DNA from: Phallusia mammillata
Lineage: Eukaryota > Chordata > Ascidiacea > Phlebobranchia > Ascidiidae
Assembly (NCBI GenBank): GCA_003260075.1
Contig: QLIY01000136.1
Span: forward strand, 137,713-201,712
Direction of reading: 5' to 3'
DNA: 64,000 nt
Below are positions 43,801 through 58,800 of this stretch, piece by piece. Below the pieces are notes generated by a model. It ran no database searches, was not told the DNA's origin, and saw nothing but the letters and a program-made list of their open reading frames with translations. Each line of letters starts with the position of its first letter. The stretch's first letter is position 1. The translations under genes and the position numbers were made by a program.

Positions 43801-46800
43801 ACATTACCAAGCAGAATAGGCATTCACTAATCAAGCATTTAAATCAAGAACCTGGTCACAAGGTATTGACGCATATTAAATTGCTCTTCAGTACCAGTAC
43901 TAAACCCTCAAACATGTTCAACTTGATTCATATTCGATATATAACATCATGTACCTGTTGTGACTTGTATAATTGTGGAGGACCTGCACGCGTCAATGCT
44001 CGTCACTGTCACTTCGTAAGATTCGCTTGCCGCTAGTTGAGAGAAAACATATCGGAAGACACTTTGAGGACCCATTCTTGATAGCGACATGCCGCCTCCC
44101 GACACATTAAACATTAGAGGGACGGATTCGCCGTTGAGAGGAGTATATTCTACTGACACTTCGATTACGGATCGCCCAGACAGAGCGCTGGCTGTGAGAT
44201 TATTGCAAACTGAAAAAGAAGGGTCATTCGTCGTATATATTTCAGAAATCGCAAGTATCGTGTCAATTGTTTAAACAAAAATCCTACCAATATAGCTCAA
44301 TGACAACCCAAGCTTCAAAATGACATGTAGTACAAGTTGATCGACAGTTACGAATTACAAAGTGATAATATTCATATTATAGTCATGACATAGTTCTGTT
44401 TACGGCTGCCGACAACGTAGCCCCTATAATTGAACTTAACGGCCGTTATAAATGTTTCCATTTAATCCAAAAAAATGTGTAGTATACCTTGACAAACAGT
44501 TCCATCTCCTACAGATCTGTCAGGACAGGTGCAAACAAACGAACCATCGGTATCTGTGCACATTGCTGTGGCCGCACAGTTGTTTTCTCCCGTTTCACAC
44601 TCGTTAACGTCTGTTTAATCAATTTGGTGAGGTTACCTTATATCGTACAATGTTGCCTAGATTGTGGTACGCATTTACCACCAGCTTAGCATTTTATCAT
44701 TTCAAGTGTTTGGTAAAACATTCACTGAAATAATTAGTAGGTAAACAACATAGAAGTTTTAAGGCAAAAATATTAGGTAAACAGCTGTTTATAAACACAT
44801 TTAAATACAGTTTCAACTGATTTATAACCCAATACTCGTATATTTACTTTGACATGTTGTGCCGCTGCCCATGTATCCACTCATACATTCGCAGTCAAAT
44901 GAACCATTGAGATTTTGACATAGTGCATTCATATCACAGTTATTTTCTCCGGTTGCACATTCATTGATATCTGTGCACAAAACATATTAATCAGAACAAA
45001 AAACGGGATTTGCAATGTATAACTGGCATATAGTACAGTATAAAAAAAACATCACATGTGATGTGTGAAGTAAGAAAAAAAAATCGAAAAATTATTTGAA
45101 AAATCGGTGTAATTTATCTTTTTGATAATAAAATCTTTGCTTTCAAAACCCTGTACTATCAGTGCATGTGCGACCAAAGTTTCTTGTCAAAAGCAAAAGA
45201 ACACAGCAGTGAAGGTCTAACCTGCACAACTAAGCCCGTCTCCCGCAAACCCAGGGTTACAACTGCACACCGCAGACCCCGAAGCAGACGAACAGTTTGC
45301 CCATGGATGACAGGTTGTGCTCAAACACGGATCGGGTCCTAAAAACAAGGTAGTTTTTTACACAAGATCGTAAAATCTGGTTAGAAACCAACAGTGGTTG
45401 TGTATAAAGACAACAGTGAAAACCTACAACGTTGTACGGCCTGTGATGGGGTTTGGGAGATTTAATAGTTTTTAGCACAATAAACACAAAATTACAACAA
45501 ACCTGATGTGGTAGAGACGGCAGTTGTTCCTGTTCAAACAATAATTTTATTAAAACTTTCATATTTAGGCACCTAACAAGTGCAGTTAACCACAGTAGAG
45601 AATATCTTTATTCCTTTATCAATGCAATATTTGCAATTAGTTACAATAAAGTGCAATTAAGTTACAATACTTGAAATAGCAACAGACCTGTTGTAGGGGC
45701 TGCAGTTGAAGCATCTGTTGCGCCTATTTGAAAAAACAACAGATTTTTTAATGGCAATAAAATAAAATAAAATGGCAATGGGTTTGATAGTGATAAATAG
45801 TTTAGAGCAGTGGTTCCCAACCGGGGAGGAATTTTATGAGTTCAGGGGAGGAATTTCATAAAACTGCAAAAAAAATTACATTGAAAACGTTACAGAATAT
45901 TTTTGTATACACATTATTATGTATTATTATAATTTGGACCCGGTTCACATTTGGTAAAGGATTCTGAAATGGACATCCCTAATTATAAGGTCTATTTCAA
46001 AATGCTTTAATTTTTAATGTTATATTTGTTTTTCTTCTTATGGGGAGGAATGAATAGTTCGAAAATGGGCGAAGGGAGGAACGTAACAAAAAAGGTTGGG
46101 AACCACTGGTTTAGATTATACATTTCAAATACTGTTAAAAGTGTTTCACACTCAGTCAAGTTTCACGCAACCTTATTGGGGAGATGGGTCTAATGCAGTG
46201 CTCTTCAACCTATTTAGTGGCACGGAACCCTGAAGGTGTTTTGTCAAACTTTGCGGAACCCACATACAATAATTTTAACCAATGTAATAGGCTACACCAA
46301 AGAAAAAACATGCATTTTTACTTAACACACCCCAAGCACAAAATAAAAGTTGACTTCAATCAGAGCCACTATATTCAATATAGTGGCTCTGCTTCAATTA
46401 AACGATTCACTGAAACGCATTGCTATGTTACTTGTAACCGTCGTTTCAACATTTATCTCGCAATTTTGCCAGAGTGTATTAAGGCTGTGTTTATTACGAG
46501 TGCAACCAAGGTTAATTACTAGATTGTACGGGCGAGCATTGCTGTTCGCAACAATGATATTGTTATGATTCATATTTGTACAACAAACCGCTGCGAACCC
46601 CTGAGCAACCCTTAAAGATCACGGAACCCCTGTAAGGTTAGTACGGAACCCTTGGGTTCTGCTCAACCCCGGTTGAAGAGCCCTGTATGATTAAACAACA
46701 AACCTGTTGTGGGGGCTTCGGTGGAAGCAGTTGTGTCTGTTGAATTCAAACAATATTTTGTAAAACAATAAACTTACAACACACAAAGAAAACAACAACT

Positions 46801-49800
46801 ACCACTAACCAACTGTTGGTGCTGCGGTTGAAGCCGTTGTATCTGTTAAACACAAGCAATGTTGCACAAATAAAACAAACTCACGAAAACAAAACATACA
46901 GAACAACGGCAAACCAGCTGTTTGCGCAGCAGTTGTGAAAAATAAAAAAAATGTTGTACAATAACAACAACAAAACTTAAAAATAAAATAAAACAAAAAC
47001 AAACCAGTTACTGGCGGTGCTGTTGAAGCCGTTGCATCTGTTAAATACAAAACAATGTTGCATAATGAAAACAAACTCACAAAATCAAAAATCCAGCTAT
47101 TGGCGTAAATGTTGTAAAAAAAATCTACAATAGCAACAAAACTATGAGAAAATATAAAACAAAAACAAACCAGTTACTGGCGGTGCAGTTGAAGCCGTTG
47201 CATCTGTTAAACACAAGCAATGTTGCATAATGAAAACAAACTCACGAAAACAAAAAAATACAGAACAACGGCGAACCAGCTGTTGGCGCAGCAGTAGTGA
47301 AAAAAGTGGTACAATAAAAACAACAAAACTAAAAAAAGTATAAAACAAAAACAAACCAGTTACTGGCGGTGCAGTTGAAACCGTTGTATCTGTTAAAAAT
47401 AAAGAATGTTGCATAATGAAACAAAAAACTCACGAAAACAAAAAACACAGAACAACGACAAACCAGTTGTTGGTGCAGCGGTTGTGAAAAAAAAAATGTT
47501 AAAACCAAATTATAAAAAAATGCAAACATTAACACATGGCAAAAAAGATACAAGTAACAGGTCAAAATGTTACACAATAACAGGTCACATACAATACATA
47601 TACAGGTCATTTCACACGTGTTACTAACTACTTGTTTATTTGTACATTATTAAGGTGTTTGTCATGCACATTTTATTTTAACACATAACAAAATACCTGC
47701 TGTAGTTCCATTATAATTTTATTAGGATCAACAATAACAACTTTTCCTATTAGAAAAACTACTTACCAATAGTTGGTCCTGCTGTTACATTCGGTGCAGC
47801 AGTTGGCGCATCAGTCATTGTAACTATACCGCAAAAAAACGAGTTAGTTAAAAAACTTTGTTCCTAACTAAATATTGAACTGTAAACATTATAATCAATT
47901 TAAAACAAAGCAAAACAGTTTTTGTAGAGTTTTGTTTTATAAAATAAAACAACAACAAACCTGTTGCAGTTTCAACGGTTGTGACTGTTTCTATTAAAAC
48001 AAAACACTTCGAATTACCCATAATCAGTTAACGCAAGCAATAGAGCTACAAAACAATATGGACGTAGCAAACAAACAAAAAATCGTGACACGATGTTTAC
48101 TAAATTATCCTAACTATAAATTACAAGTAGTTCTTACTAAAGAGCATTAAACGACGGTATTTTTTTACCTGTAGTTGCAGCTGTGTCGGGCTGAGTTTGT
48201 TACAATATAAACAACCAAACATACCTGTTGTGGGTCCAGCTGTCGCATTCGGTGCAGCAGTAGAGGCCTCGGTCACCGTAGCTGTTTTACAAAAAACTTG
48301 TAGTTTCATGTTGTATTGATGCACACAATATTAGAAATACCAAAATTTGTAAACCCAAACATTTCCCTAACATAACAAAACCTACACACCTGTTGTGGGC
48401 TCAACAGCAGTGGTTGGCGCGTCGGTAGCATTAGCTGCAAATTTACCATATATTAGCTTTTAAGCGTTACAATTCACATTTTTATCACATTTTTGCAAAT
48501 AAAAATATACCTGCAGTCGGTCCACCGGTTGCATTCGGAGCAGCAGTTGGCGCATCAGTCATTGTAACTGTTTCCCAGAAAATAGTTTATTTATTATTAT
48601 AAACCGTCTTTTTAATTGTCTTGAATATAATAGTTATTTTTTGTATAATTTCTTTTTGTAAAAATTATTTAGTCATTGTTGGTCCCGTCGTTGCATTCGG
48701 TGCAGCAGTTGGCGCAGTATTTAACGAAAAACAAATCTTGAAATGCGAATATAGCAATCGATTAAAAAAAACAATACCAATTTTTTTCACTTTTTATNCA
48801 AAGTGGGATGCACATCTACATAACTATATCTATCATCTGTGTAAATTTTAGCCAAATCCATCAAACATTTGACGGAAAAACGAGTCGGACAAACTTTGGG
48901 AAGAAAAGAAAGAAAAAAAACAATTTGAGTAAAATCAATATGTGTCCCCTTCAGGGAAGGGGACCCATAATTATTGATTAGAAAAAACAGTTTCGTTTAT
49001 GTTGTTGCACGAATCAGGTATTTTTGTACTTTGAACGACATTTTTTCCTTCTTTGCAAAATACTTACCCATAGTTGGTCCAGTTGTTGCATTCGGTTCAG
49101 CAGTCGGCGCATCAGTCATTGTAACTGTTTCCCAGAAAATAGTTTATTTATTATTATAAACCGTCTTTTTAATTGTCTTGAATATAATAGTTATTTTTTG
49201 TATAATTTCTTTTTGTAAAAATTATTTAGTCATTGTTGGTCCCGTCGTTGCATTCGGTGCAGCAGTTGGCGCAGTATTTAACGAAAAACAAATCTTGAAA
49301 TGCGAATATAGCAATCGATTGAAAAAAAAAATACCAATTTTTTCACTTTTTATCATAAGGTTGAAAAAATAACAAACCGTTCACTGGTCCCACTGTTGCA
49401 GTTGCAGCATCGGTAGCGTTACCTTGAAACAAATAAGGCGATATTGTTTGGCATAAAAAAATTTAGTGCAATTTTATTTCCAAAAATACGTACCCATAGT
49501 TGTTCCTGCTGTTACGTTCGGTGCAGCAGTTGGCGCATCAGTCATTGTAACTGTTAATAGAAAATGTATTAATTTTACACAAAGAAAAACAGTTCTGTTT
49601 AGTGTCTTGCACGAAATAGTTGTCGATCCTTCAGTTATTGTAACTGATAATGACATAATTATACTAGAAGGGTGGCTTAGCACATTAATATATTTCCTAT
49701 GCATATTTTGTATTGGGTCCCATATTAGCCGTCGTCTTTTATAACCTTAGTCGTTTCTGCAGGCAGAAACTCATGGGTCCCCACACATGCAAAGTTGAAA

Positions 49801-52800
49801 ATAATGCAATTCAAGAGATAACCATGAGAAAGTCGGGTGTTGTAAGGTAAAACACAGTGATCGGCACTGGGCTTAAATAATAATACTATGTAGAATACAA
49901 ACTATAAAATTAGATTCACCCCAGATATTGTTTGAAGTATGTCCTATTTAACGTTTTAAAAAACTGACCCATTTTAGGGGGCTAGTAGGGNNNNNNNNNN
50001 NNNNNNNNNNNNNNNNNNNNNNNNNNNNNNNNNNNNNNNNNNNNNNNNNNNNNNNNNNNNNNNNNNNNNNNNNNNNNNNNNNNNNNNNNNNNNNNNNNNN
50101 NNNNNNNNNNNNNNNNNNNNNNNNNNNNNNNNNNNNNNNNNNNNNNNNNNNNNNNNNNNNNNNNNNNNNNNNNNNNNNNNNNNNNNNNNNNNNNNNNNNN
50201 NNNNNNNNNNNNNNNNNNNNNNNNNNNNNNNNNNNNNNNNNNNNNNNNNNNNNNNNNNNNNNNNNNNNNNNNNNNNNNNNNNNNNNNNNNNNNNNNNNNN
50301 NNNNNNNNNNNNNNNNNNNNNNNNNNNNNNNNNNNNNNNNNNNNNNNNNNNNNNNNNNNNNNNNNNNNNNNNNNNNNNNNNNNNNNNNNNNNNNNNNNNN
50401 NNNNNNNNNNNNNNNNNNNNNNNNNNNNNNNNNNNNNNNNNNNNNNNNNNNNNNNNNNNNNNNNNNNNNNNNNNNNNNNNNNNNNNNNNNNNNNNNNNNN
50501 NNNNNNNNNNNNNNNNNNNNNNNNNNNNNNNNNNNNNNNNNNNNNNNNNNNNNNNNNNNNNNNNNNNNNNNNNNNNNNNNNNNNNNNNNNNNNNNNNNNN
50601 NNNNNNNNNNNNNNNNNNNNNNNNNNNNNNNNNNNNNNNNNNNNNNNNNNNNNNNNNNNNNNNNNNNNNNNNNNNNNNNNNNNNNNNNNNNNNNNNNNNN
50701 NNNNNNNNNNNNNNNNNNNNNNNNNNNNNNNNNNNNNNNNNNNNNNNNNNNNNNNNNNNNNNNNNNNNNNNNNNNNNNNNNNNNNNNNNNNNNNNNNNNN
50801 NNNNNNNNNNNNNNNNNNNNNNNNNNNNNNNNNNNNNNNNNNNNNNNNNNNNNNNNNNNNNNNNNNNNNNNNNNNNNNNNNNNGTCGTTTCTGCAGGCAA
50901 AAACTCATGGGTCCCCACACATGCAAAGTTGAAAATAATGCAATTCAAGAGATAACCATGAGAAAGTCGGGTGTTGTAAGGTAAAACACAGTGATCGGCA
51001 CTGGGCTTGCCCTTGTAACACTATTGAGCAACAGAAATCTTTCGTTTGTGGTGTCCAGTAACATACAAATACGTTTTACACTTTGTGGGCTTGTGGGGTA
51101 AATGTTAGGGCTACAGGGTTGAACACACCAATCGACAACTATAAATGGCATACTATACAAGCTATCCAAATTTCAGCCAATTCTGACACAATTTAAAAAC
51201 TCACCCATTTTAGGGGGCTAGCAGAATAAATACTGGTTATCAACAAAAACAAAGTGGTATGCACATCTACATAACTATATCTACCATCTGTGTAAATTTT
51301 AGCCAAATCCATCAAACATTTGACGGAAAAACGAGTCGGACAAACTTTGGGAAGAAAAGAAAGAAAACAAAACAATTTGAGTAAAATCAATATGTGACCC
51401 CTTCAGGGAAGGGGACCCATAACTATTGATTAGAAAAAACAGTTTCGTTTACGTTGTTGCACGAATCAGGTATTTTTGTACTTTGAACGACATTTTTTCC
51501 TTCTTTGCAAAATACTTACCCATAGTTGGTCCAGTTGTTGCATTCGGTTCAGCAGTTGGCGCATCAGTCATTGTAACTGTTAATAGAAAATATATTAATT
51601 TTACAAGAAGAGACAGGTTTGTCTACTGTCCTGGATGAAATAGTTGTTGATGCTTCAGCCATGTTGCATGAATCAGGTATTTTGTGATTTGAACGAGATT
51701 TTTTTTCTTTTTTTGCAAAATACTTACCCATAGTTGGTCCAGTTGTTGCATTCGGTGCAGCAGTTGGTGCATCAGTCATCGTAACTATTTGGAGAAAAAC
51801 AATTTTGAAATGCGAATATTGCAATCGATTGAAAAAAAAACAATACCAATTTTTTCACTTTTTATCGTAAGGTTGAAAAAATAACAAACCGTTTACTGGT
51901 CCTTCTGTTGCAGTTGCAGCATCGGTAGCGTTACCTTGAAACAAATAAGGCGATATTGTTTGGCACAAAATGTGCAAAATTTTCTCTTTTTTGCAAAATA
52001 CTTACCCATAGTTGGTCCAGCTGTTACGTTCGGTGCAGCAGTTGGCGCATCAGTCATTGTAACTGTTAATAGAAAATGTATTATTTTCACAACAAGAGAC
52101 AGTTTTGTTTAGTGTCTTGCATGAAATAGTTGTTGATGCTTCAGTCATTGTAACTGAATATTGATATAGTTATGTTACTTATAAGAAGAAACAGTTTTGT
52201 TTACTGTCTTGGATGAAGTAGTTGTTGAGGCTGCAGTTATGTGGTTACACGAATCAGGTCTTTTGGTGATTTGAACGAGACTTTTTTATTTTTTTTAGCA
52301 AACTACTTGCCCATTGTTGGTCCAGTTGTTGCATTCGGTGCAGCAGTTGGCGCATCAGTCATTGTAACTAATTGAAGAAAAACAAATCTTAAAATGCGAA
52401 TGTTGCAATCAATTGACAAAAAAAGCAATACCACTTTTTTCACTTGCTATCGTAAGGTTTATAAAATAACTAACCGTTGACTGGTCCCACTGTTGCAGTT
52501 GCAGCATCGGTGGCGTTACCTTGAAACAAATAAGGCGATATTGTTTGGCTGAAAATGTGCAAAATTTTTTTTTGTCCCTCAAAAATACTTACCCATAGTT
52601 GGACCTGCTGTTGCGTTCGGTGCAACAGTTGGCGCATCAGTCATTGTAACTATACCGCAAAAAAACGAGTTAGTCAAAAAACTTTGTTCCGAACTAATTC
52701 TTCAAATGTCACATTTTAATCGATTTAAAAAAGAAAAACAATTTTTGTACAGTTTTGTTTGATTAAATACAACAACAACAAACCTGTTGCAGTTTCAACG

Positions 52801-55800
52801 GTTGTGACTGTTTCTATTAAAACAAAACAATTTGAATTATCCACAATAAGTTAACGCAAACAATTGAGCTGTAAAACAATATGGACGTAACAAACAAAAC
52901 GCGACACGTAATTTACTAAGTAAAAACTATAAAGTAGTTCTTACTAAAGAGCATTACACGACGGTATTTTTACCTGTAGTTGCTGCTGTGTCGGGCGGAG
53001 TTGTGGGCGTGGCTACGGCAACTAAAAACAACAACACAAATTAACATCACCCAAGTTAGAGGTTCATTTAAAGCCAACGGAAACATTACGTGTTGTAAAG
53101 AAAATTGGCGATGTGAACATGGACGTGGCCACCGCAGTTGTTGTGACATTAGCAACACTCCGGACCCGAACAACGCATATAGATGATGGTGGTAACGCAG
53201 TTGCATCAAGGCTCGTTGCAGTTGTAGTCATTGTGACTTGTTGATTTTCGCAAGTATCTAGTTTGAAACACATGTTCAGTTCGGAAATTCAACGGAATTA
53301 TTATACTACGATCCATCCAGTTAAATGCAAACCATCCAGAACGTATACATACAGAAACAGAAAACTGAGATATAAGTATGGGTTTCATTGATAATTTATG
53401 GTAGCAACTATAATTAAAAAAGAAGCGTATTTAGCGAGACAAAACAGGCTGCATATATTGTCGATGAAAATATGTACTGTTACTTACACTCCACTTCAAA
53501 CGACTCGACTTCATTCGATTCCCACGTAAACATGGCTGTCGTTGAAGTCACGTTAGTCACAGAAACGTTCATAGGCGGTGTGGGGAGCATAGTAACTGAT
53601 AAACATCCAGAAATAAGTTTACCATTTTAAGCAAACCAAAACATGTTTTTAACTTCAATCACATACTTGTTTGAATGTCTGCTAACACAGATGAGTTTGC
53701 TGAGCTTGTATCAACATTAGCGGTCGCGTCTGATATGTTTGTGCTGGTGGTGGCGCAAGAAACGCTGAGAAAAACGCTTCCATTTCTGAAATACAAATGT
53801 AATGTAAACACAATGCACGTGCAAAACCAGTAGTACAATTAACTATACCTGATGGCTGTACCCGACACTGACACAATTGGAAACCCGCTTGCTGTTGTAA
53901 GTGCCATAAACGAATCCCTAACTCGTGAGATCAGGTCTTGGGAATCGGAAGACCGGATATCGCGATAGTTTTCGAGGAAGGTTTCCCTGAGAAGTTGAGC
54001 GGAGAGCTGCACGCTCAACAGCGCTGCAACGTAAAGTTGTGATACGGTTAAGGTAAACAACAACTTGAGTGCATATTTGATCCGTTTATTTTTTGCAAAT
54101 TTTGCGGATTGCAGTTACACGTGTTTTGTTATCGAAAGTACAATTGGTCGAACGCAAAGCGACATTAAGAAACTATAGACAGACGCTACAGTGTCTTATT
54201 TACCATTTGTATTGAATCCGTCCTTACCAAGAGCTAACCGGCTCTCTTTTTCTCATTACAATGCAAATGTCACAAAAAAAACGTTATATAGACTTCCTAG
54301 AACGCGTGTTTGACATTAGTTACAGTTTAGTTTGAGTTGTTGTCGCAGTAATTTGAGATGCGTTGCGTTGACATGATCTGTCAACTTAGGTTCTCAAGAT
54401 TTCGTTTTGCTAGTTTTAAACGCACCGTGAGAATGGCCAGATGAGGCGCGAAATAAAGTATGGAACAGTTATAACTTAGTGTTCGAAATATAAAGGAGAA
54501 AACAGCTGCCACAAGTTCAATGTAACAGTCAACTTTAAGAATTTAAACAACAAAGTTACGTATCTAACATTTTTCATTTCGACTCACCCGTGTTGTTCTG
54601 TGCCACTGGACTGAAGTCAGACTCTACACTGGCACCAGACAAATCAGAGATTGGACGAACCGAAATGTTGTAAGCGGTATTGGGCCGCAGACCTCCAAGG
54701 ACTACAAGGTTCGAGGTGGTGGTTCCATTTATCGGCGATAGAGATTCAGATTCCAAAAGATACTGCAATTAAGTAAATGTTTGTTTCATGATATATTTTA
54801 AAAACAGTAATGATGATAGCAACACGTACCTCATAGACGGCAAATGTTTGTTCAGATTCAAGTATAACAACAAAGGAAGTGGTGCCTTCCACAAGAATCG
54901 TGGGGGCAGAAAGAATGACCGCTGCAACTGAAGAGTAGATATTTTATTGTATTGTTTCCACGTACGTTAAATTGTTTTGTTAAAGAAGTCGTTTGCTATA
55001 TCTTTGAGCTACACGAGCTACTAGAAAAAAAAACAGTTACAACATATTTGAATAAAGTGTTCAACTTCCAGTGTCAGAAATACCGCTGATATTCACTGTG
55101 GTGGCATATAAATTAAAGCTACAGAAAATTGTTGCTAAAATGTATTAATTTTACAAGAAGAGACAGTTTTGTCTTCGATGAAATAGTTGTTGATGCTTCT
55201 GTCACAACATAATTATTTTACTTATTAGAAGAAACAGTTTTGTTTATGTCGTTGCATGAATCAGGTATTTTTGTGATTTAAACGAGACTTTTTTTCTTTG
55301 TTTGCAAAATACTTACCCATAGTTGGTCCAGTTGTTGCATTCGGTGCAGCAGTTGGTGCATCAGTCATTGTTACTATTTGACGAAAAACAATTTTAAAAT
55401 GCGAACATTGCAATCGATTGAAAAAAACTATACCACTTTTTTAATTTTTGATAATAAGGTTGAAAAAATTACAAACCGTTTACTGGCCCCTCTGTTGGCG
55501 TTGCAGCATCGGTAGCGTTACCTTGAAACAAATAAAGCGATATTATTTGGCACAAAACGTGCAAAATTCTCTTTCTTTTCCAAAAACTACTTACCCATAG
55601 TTGGTCCTGCCGTTGCATTCGGTGCAGCTGTTGGCGCATCAGTCATTGTAACTGATATACAGAAATGTTTTATTTACTTATTGGGAGAAACAGTTTTATC
55701 AATTTCTTGCATGAAATTATATGATATTTGTTGGACGAGAAATTCTAAATATTTGTTTTTGCAAAGTACTTACCCATTGTTGCATTCGGTGCAGCGGTTG

Positions 55801-58800
55801 GCGCATCAGTCATTGTAACTGTTTGACAATAAAGAAGTAAATTGCATGTTTTTGTTCATTATTAAATATAGCTGCAAGCATTTTACCAGAAAAAAAAACA
55901 ATAACAGTTTTACCTAGTAATTTAAAACAAACAACTAACCATTTACTGGTCCCTCTGTTGCCGTTACAGCGTCAGTAGCATTACCTTGATATACATAACA
56001 TGATATTATTTAGCACAAGATGGGAAAAAAATCTTTTTAAAAATTACTTACCCATAGTTGGTCCAGTTGTTGCATTCGGTGCAGCAGTTGGCGCATCAGT
56101 CATTGTTACTATTTGACGAAAAACAATTTTAAAATGCGAACATTGCAATCGGTTGGAAAAAAACTATACCACTTTTTTAATTTTTGATAATAAGGTTGAA
56201 AAAATTACAAACCGTTTACTGGCCCCTCTGTTGGCGTTGCAGCATCGGTAGCGTTACCTTGAAACAAATAAAGCGATATTGTTCGGCACAAAATGTGCAA
56301 AATTTTCTTATTTTTTGCAAATTACTTACCCATAGTTGGTCCTGCCGTTGCATTCGGTGCAGCTGTTGGCGCATCAGTCATTGTAACTGTGTGACAAGAA
56401 GCAAGTTTTTATTCATTAGGAAATCCTGATTTACGATATTTTTGATTGGTTAAGAAACAATCACATTTTTCTCCAGTTTTATCTAGTTATGTTGAAAAAA
56501 CTACTAACCGTTTTCTGGTCCCCCTGTTACAGGTGCAGTATCGGTAGCGTTACCTTAAAATAAATAAAGTGATAATGTTGGGGACAAAAGTTCGAAACAA
56601 TTTTTTTTCGCGAATTTACTTACCCATTAAATAAGTTATTGCTGCCAGGCATAATGTATGACCAAGTATTGCTCATCCAGCAGTTTTATTTGATTGTTTA
56701 CTTACCCATTGTTGGCCCGGCTGTTGTATTCGGTGCAGCAGTTGGCGCATCAGTCATTGTAACTGTTTGACAAAATTGGTTTGCATTAAAATCTATATTG
56801 GTGTCAGTCAAACATTTTCATTATGTAATCTGAAAATAACGAACCGTTTACGGGTTGCTCTGTGGTAGTTGCAGTATCGGTAGCGTTGCCTAAAAATTTA
56901 CAATAACAAGTGGTTTAGAATAGCCAAAGGGGGTTTGATTACAAATTACACTTTAACCATTACAATATACCTGCGGTCGACCCGGCTGTTGCATTCGGAG
57001 CCTCAGTTGGCGCATCAGTCATTGTAACTGTTTGACAAAAACAAATTGTTGAAAAAACAAACAACGAGTTTTGGACAAGCATAAAATCTGCAGAAATTAT
57101 ATTTATGAATGGTTTAAATGCTGTTGGTTGTAAAATCCTTAATCCCAAAGCCTAAACTACTTTCGTTGGTGCCTCGGTACAAAGTAAAAAGTCATTTTGT
57201 GTAACAAGTCCGGTTAAAACTCTGACCCAAATGCAATGTATTACCCCATATATGCGAATGAGGCAGGTCGCTAAATGCCCTATTCAAATAAAGAAGTAAA
57301 TGGTTTGGAAACTACAATGAAGAAAATTTAACTAGGGTAACACAGCTACATTTTATTTATATTTATATCATGTTAATTCATCCTGGCAAGTGCTAATTTT
57401 ATTCGCCAGTCAGGTGTTGTTTACCTGCGACCGTTGAAGCCATGGTAGTGGTGGCCGACACATTAGCTACAAAAAAAAACAAATATTAGTTTACTAATAC
57501 GATTGCACTAAGAGTTTCAAAAAATGCCTTGCACTAAGCGTTTCAAAAGTTTCTTACTGGTTGTAAAGGACACAAATGAGGTAAACGCTGAGTTGGCTAC
57601 GATGGTTGCTGAAATATCTGTCACGCTTCGAACCCTAACGACACATTGGGTTGATGACGGCAGAGCGGTTGCTTGGAAACTGGTGGAATTGGTTACCGTA
57701 GTTACCAGAGACTGGTTGGAGCAAGTATCTACAGAAAAAGAAATCTGTTAAGTCAGAAGCAAAATATAAAATCATCACAAAAATGGGTAACATTTTACGG
57801 ACTAAACAAAACAGCATAATGGTAAAATATACGCGAAAAAACTATCCATTTTTTTGTAAAATCAATTTTACACACGCTACTGCGAAGAAGAATGGTGAGC
57901 TTTTTAACAACTCGAAATTTGAGAGGACTATCTCAATTGCCAACAGAATCAGTCAGTAAATTAGAAAGTAGGAATATATATTTCCCCTAATAATGGCATC
58001 ATCAGTTCCTGAAAAACGCAATAGATCAACACCAAAATATCAAGATTGTAAAACAAACACAATGTTCTAAGCAACTCAACAACGCGAGTGTCGCTAAACA
58101 CAAAAGCGTTAAAAACCTTGCAAACCCAGCAACGCCTGGAAGCTTTTTAACAATTGTAACTTGATGTCGATTTATAGCAGTAGCATTTAACCAGTAGATC
58201 GGTACCGAATATAAATGGTGAACTTATCTTCAAACGCAACGGACAAACAAAAATATGAAATTTTGGTTTCGACGTTATGTTTTGCCATAAGCCGTTTAAT
58301 ATAATACTTTAAAAGACAAGTGACTTACATTCGACCTCATATGATTCCTCTGCGTTTTCCGGCTCCCAAGTAAACAAGGCCGTGGTTGCGGTTTCACCGC
58401 TTACTAATAAGTTTATTGGAGAGAAAGGAAGTGTAGTCACTGCAATCAAACAGGATTTTAAGATTTGTATTTACCGAAGACAAATCTAAATACACAATCG
58501 CCAACATACCTGTTTGAATATTAGCGAACAAGGATGCGTTTGCGGAGCTTGTGTCGGCTTCGACTGTCGCATCAGTGATGTTGGTGCTATTTGTTGCACA
58601 TGTAACGCTAATGATCACGCTTCCATTTCTATAAAGTATGTATATGGTTAATTGTAATAGGCCACAGCAAAGCAAAACGCTTAAAGCAAAAAGCAAACCT
58701 GATAGCAGTACCCGATACTTCTACAAAGGAAAATCCGTTTGCTGTCGTAAATCCGAGGAAAGTGTCCCTTGCTCGCGAGAACAAACTTTGGGATTCGTTT

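Noticed and set aside
46805-47610. Hydrophobic minus-strand open frames resembling membrane proteins
   Set aside because: They are intron sequence (TTTT-rich) read through between micro-exons; the true exons use only 33 nt each.
45503-57030. CRISPR-like array because of regularly spaced short repeats
   Set aside because: The repeats are coding micro-exons with splice sites in a eukaryotic gene; spacers are similar introns, not unique sequences.
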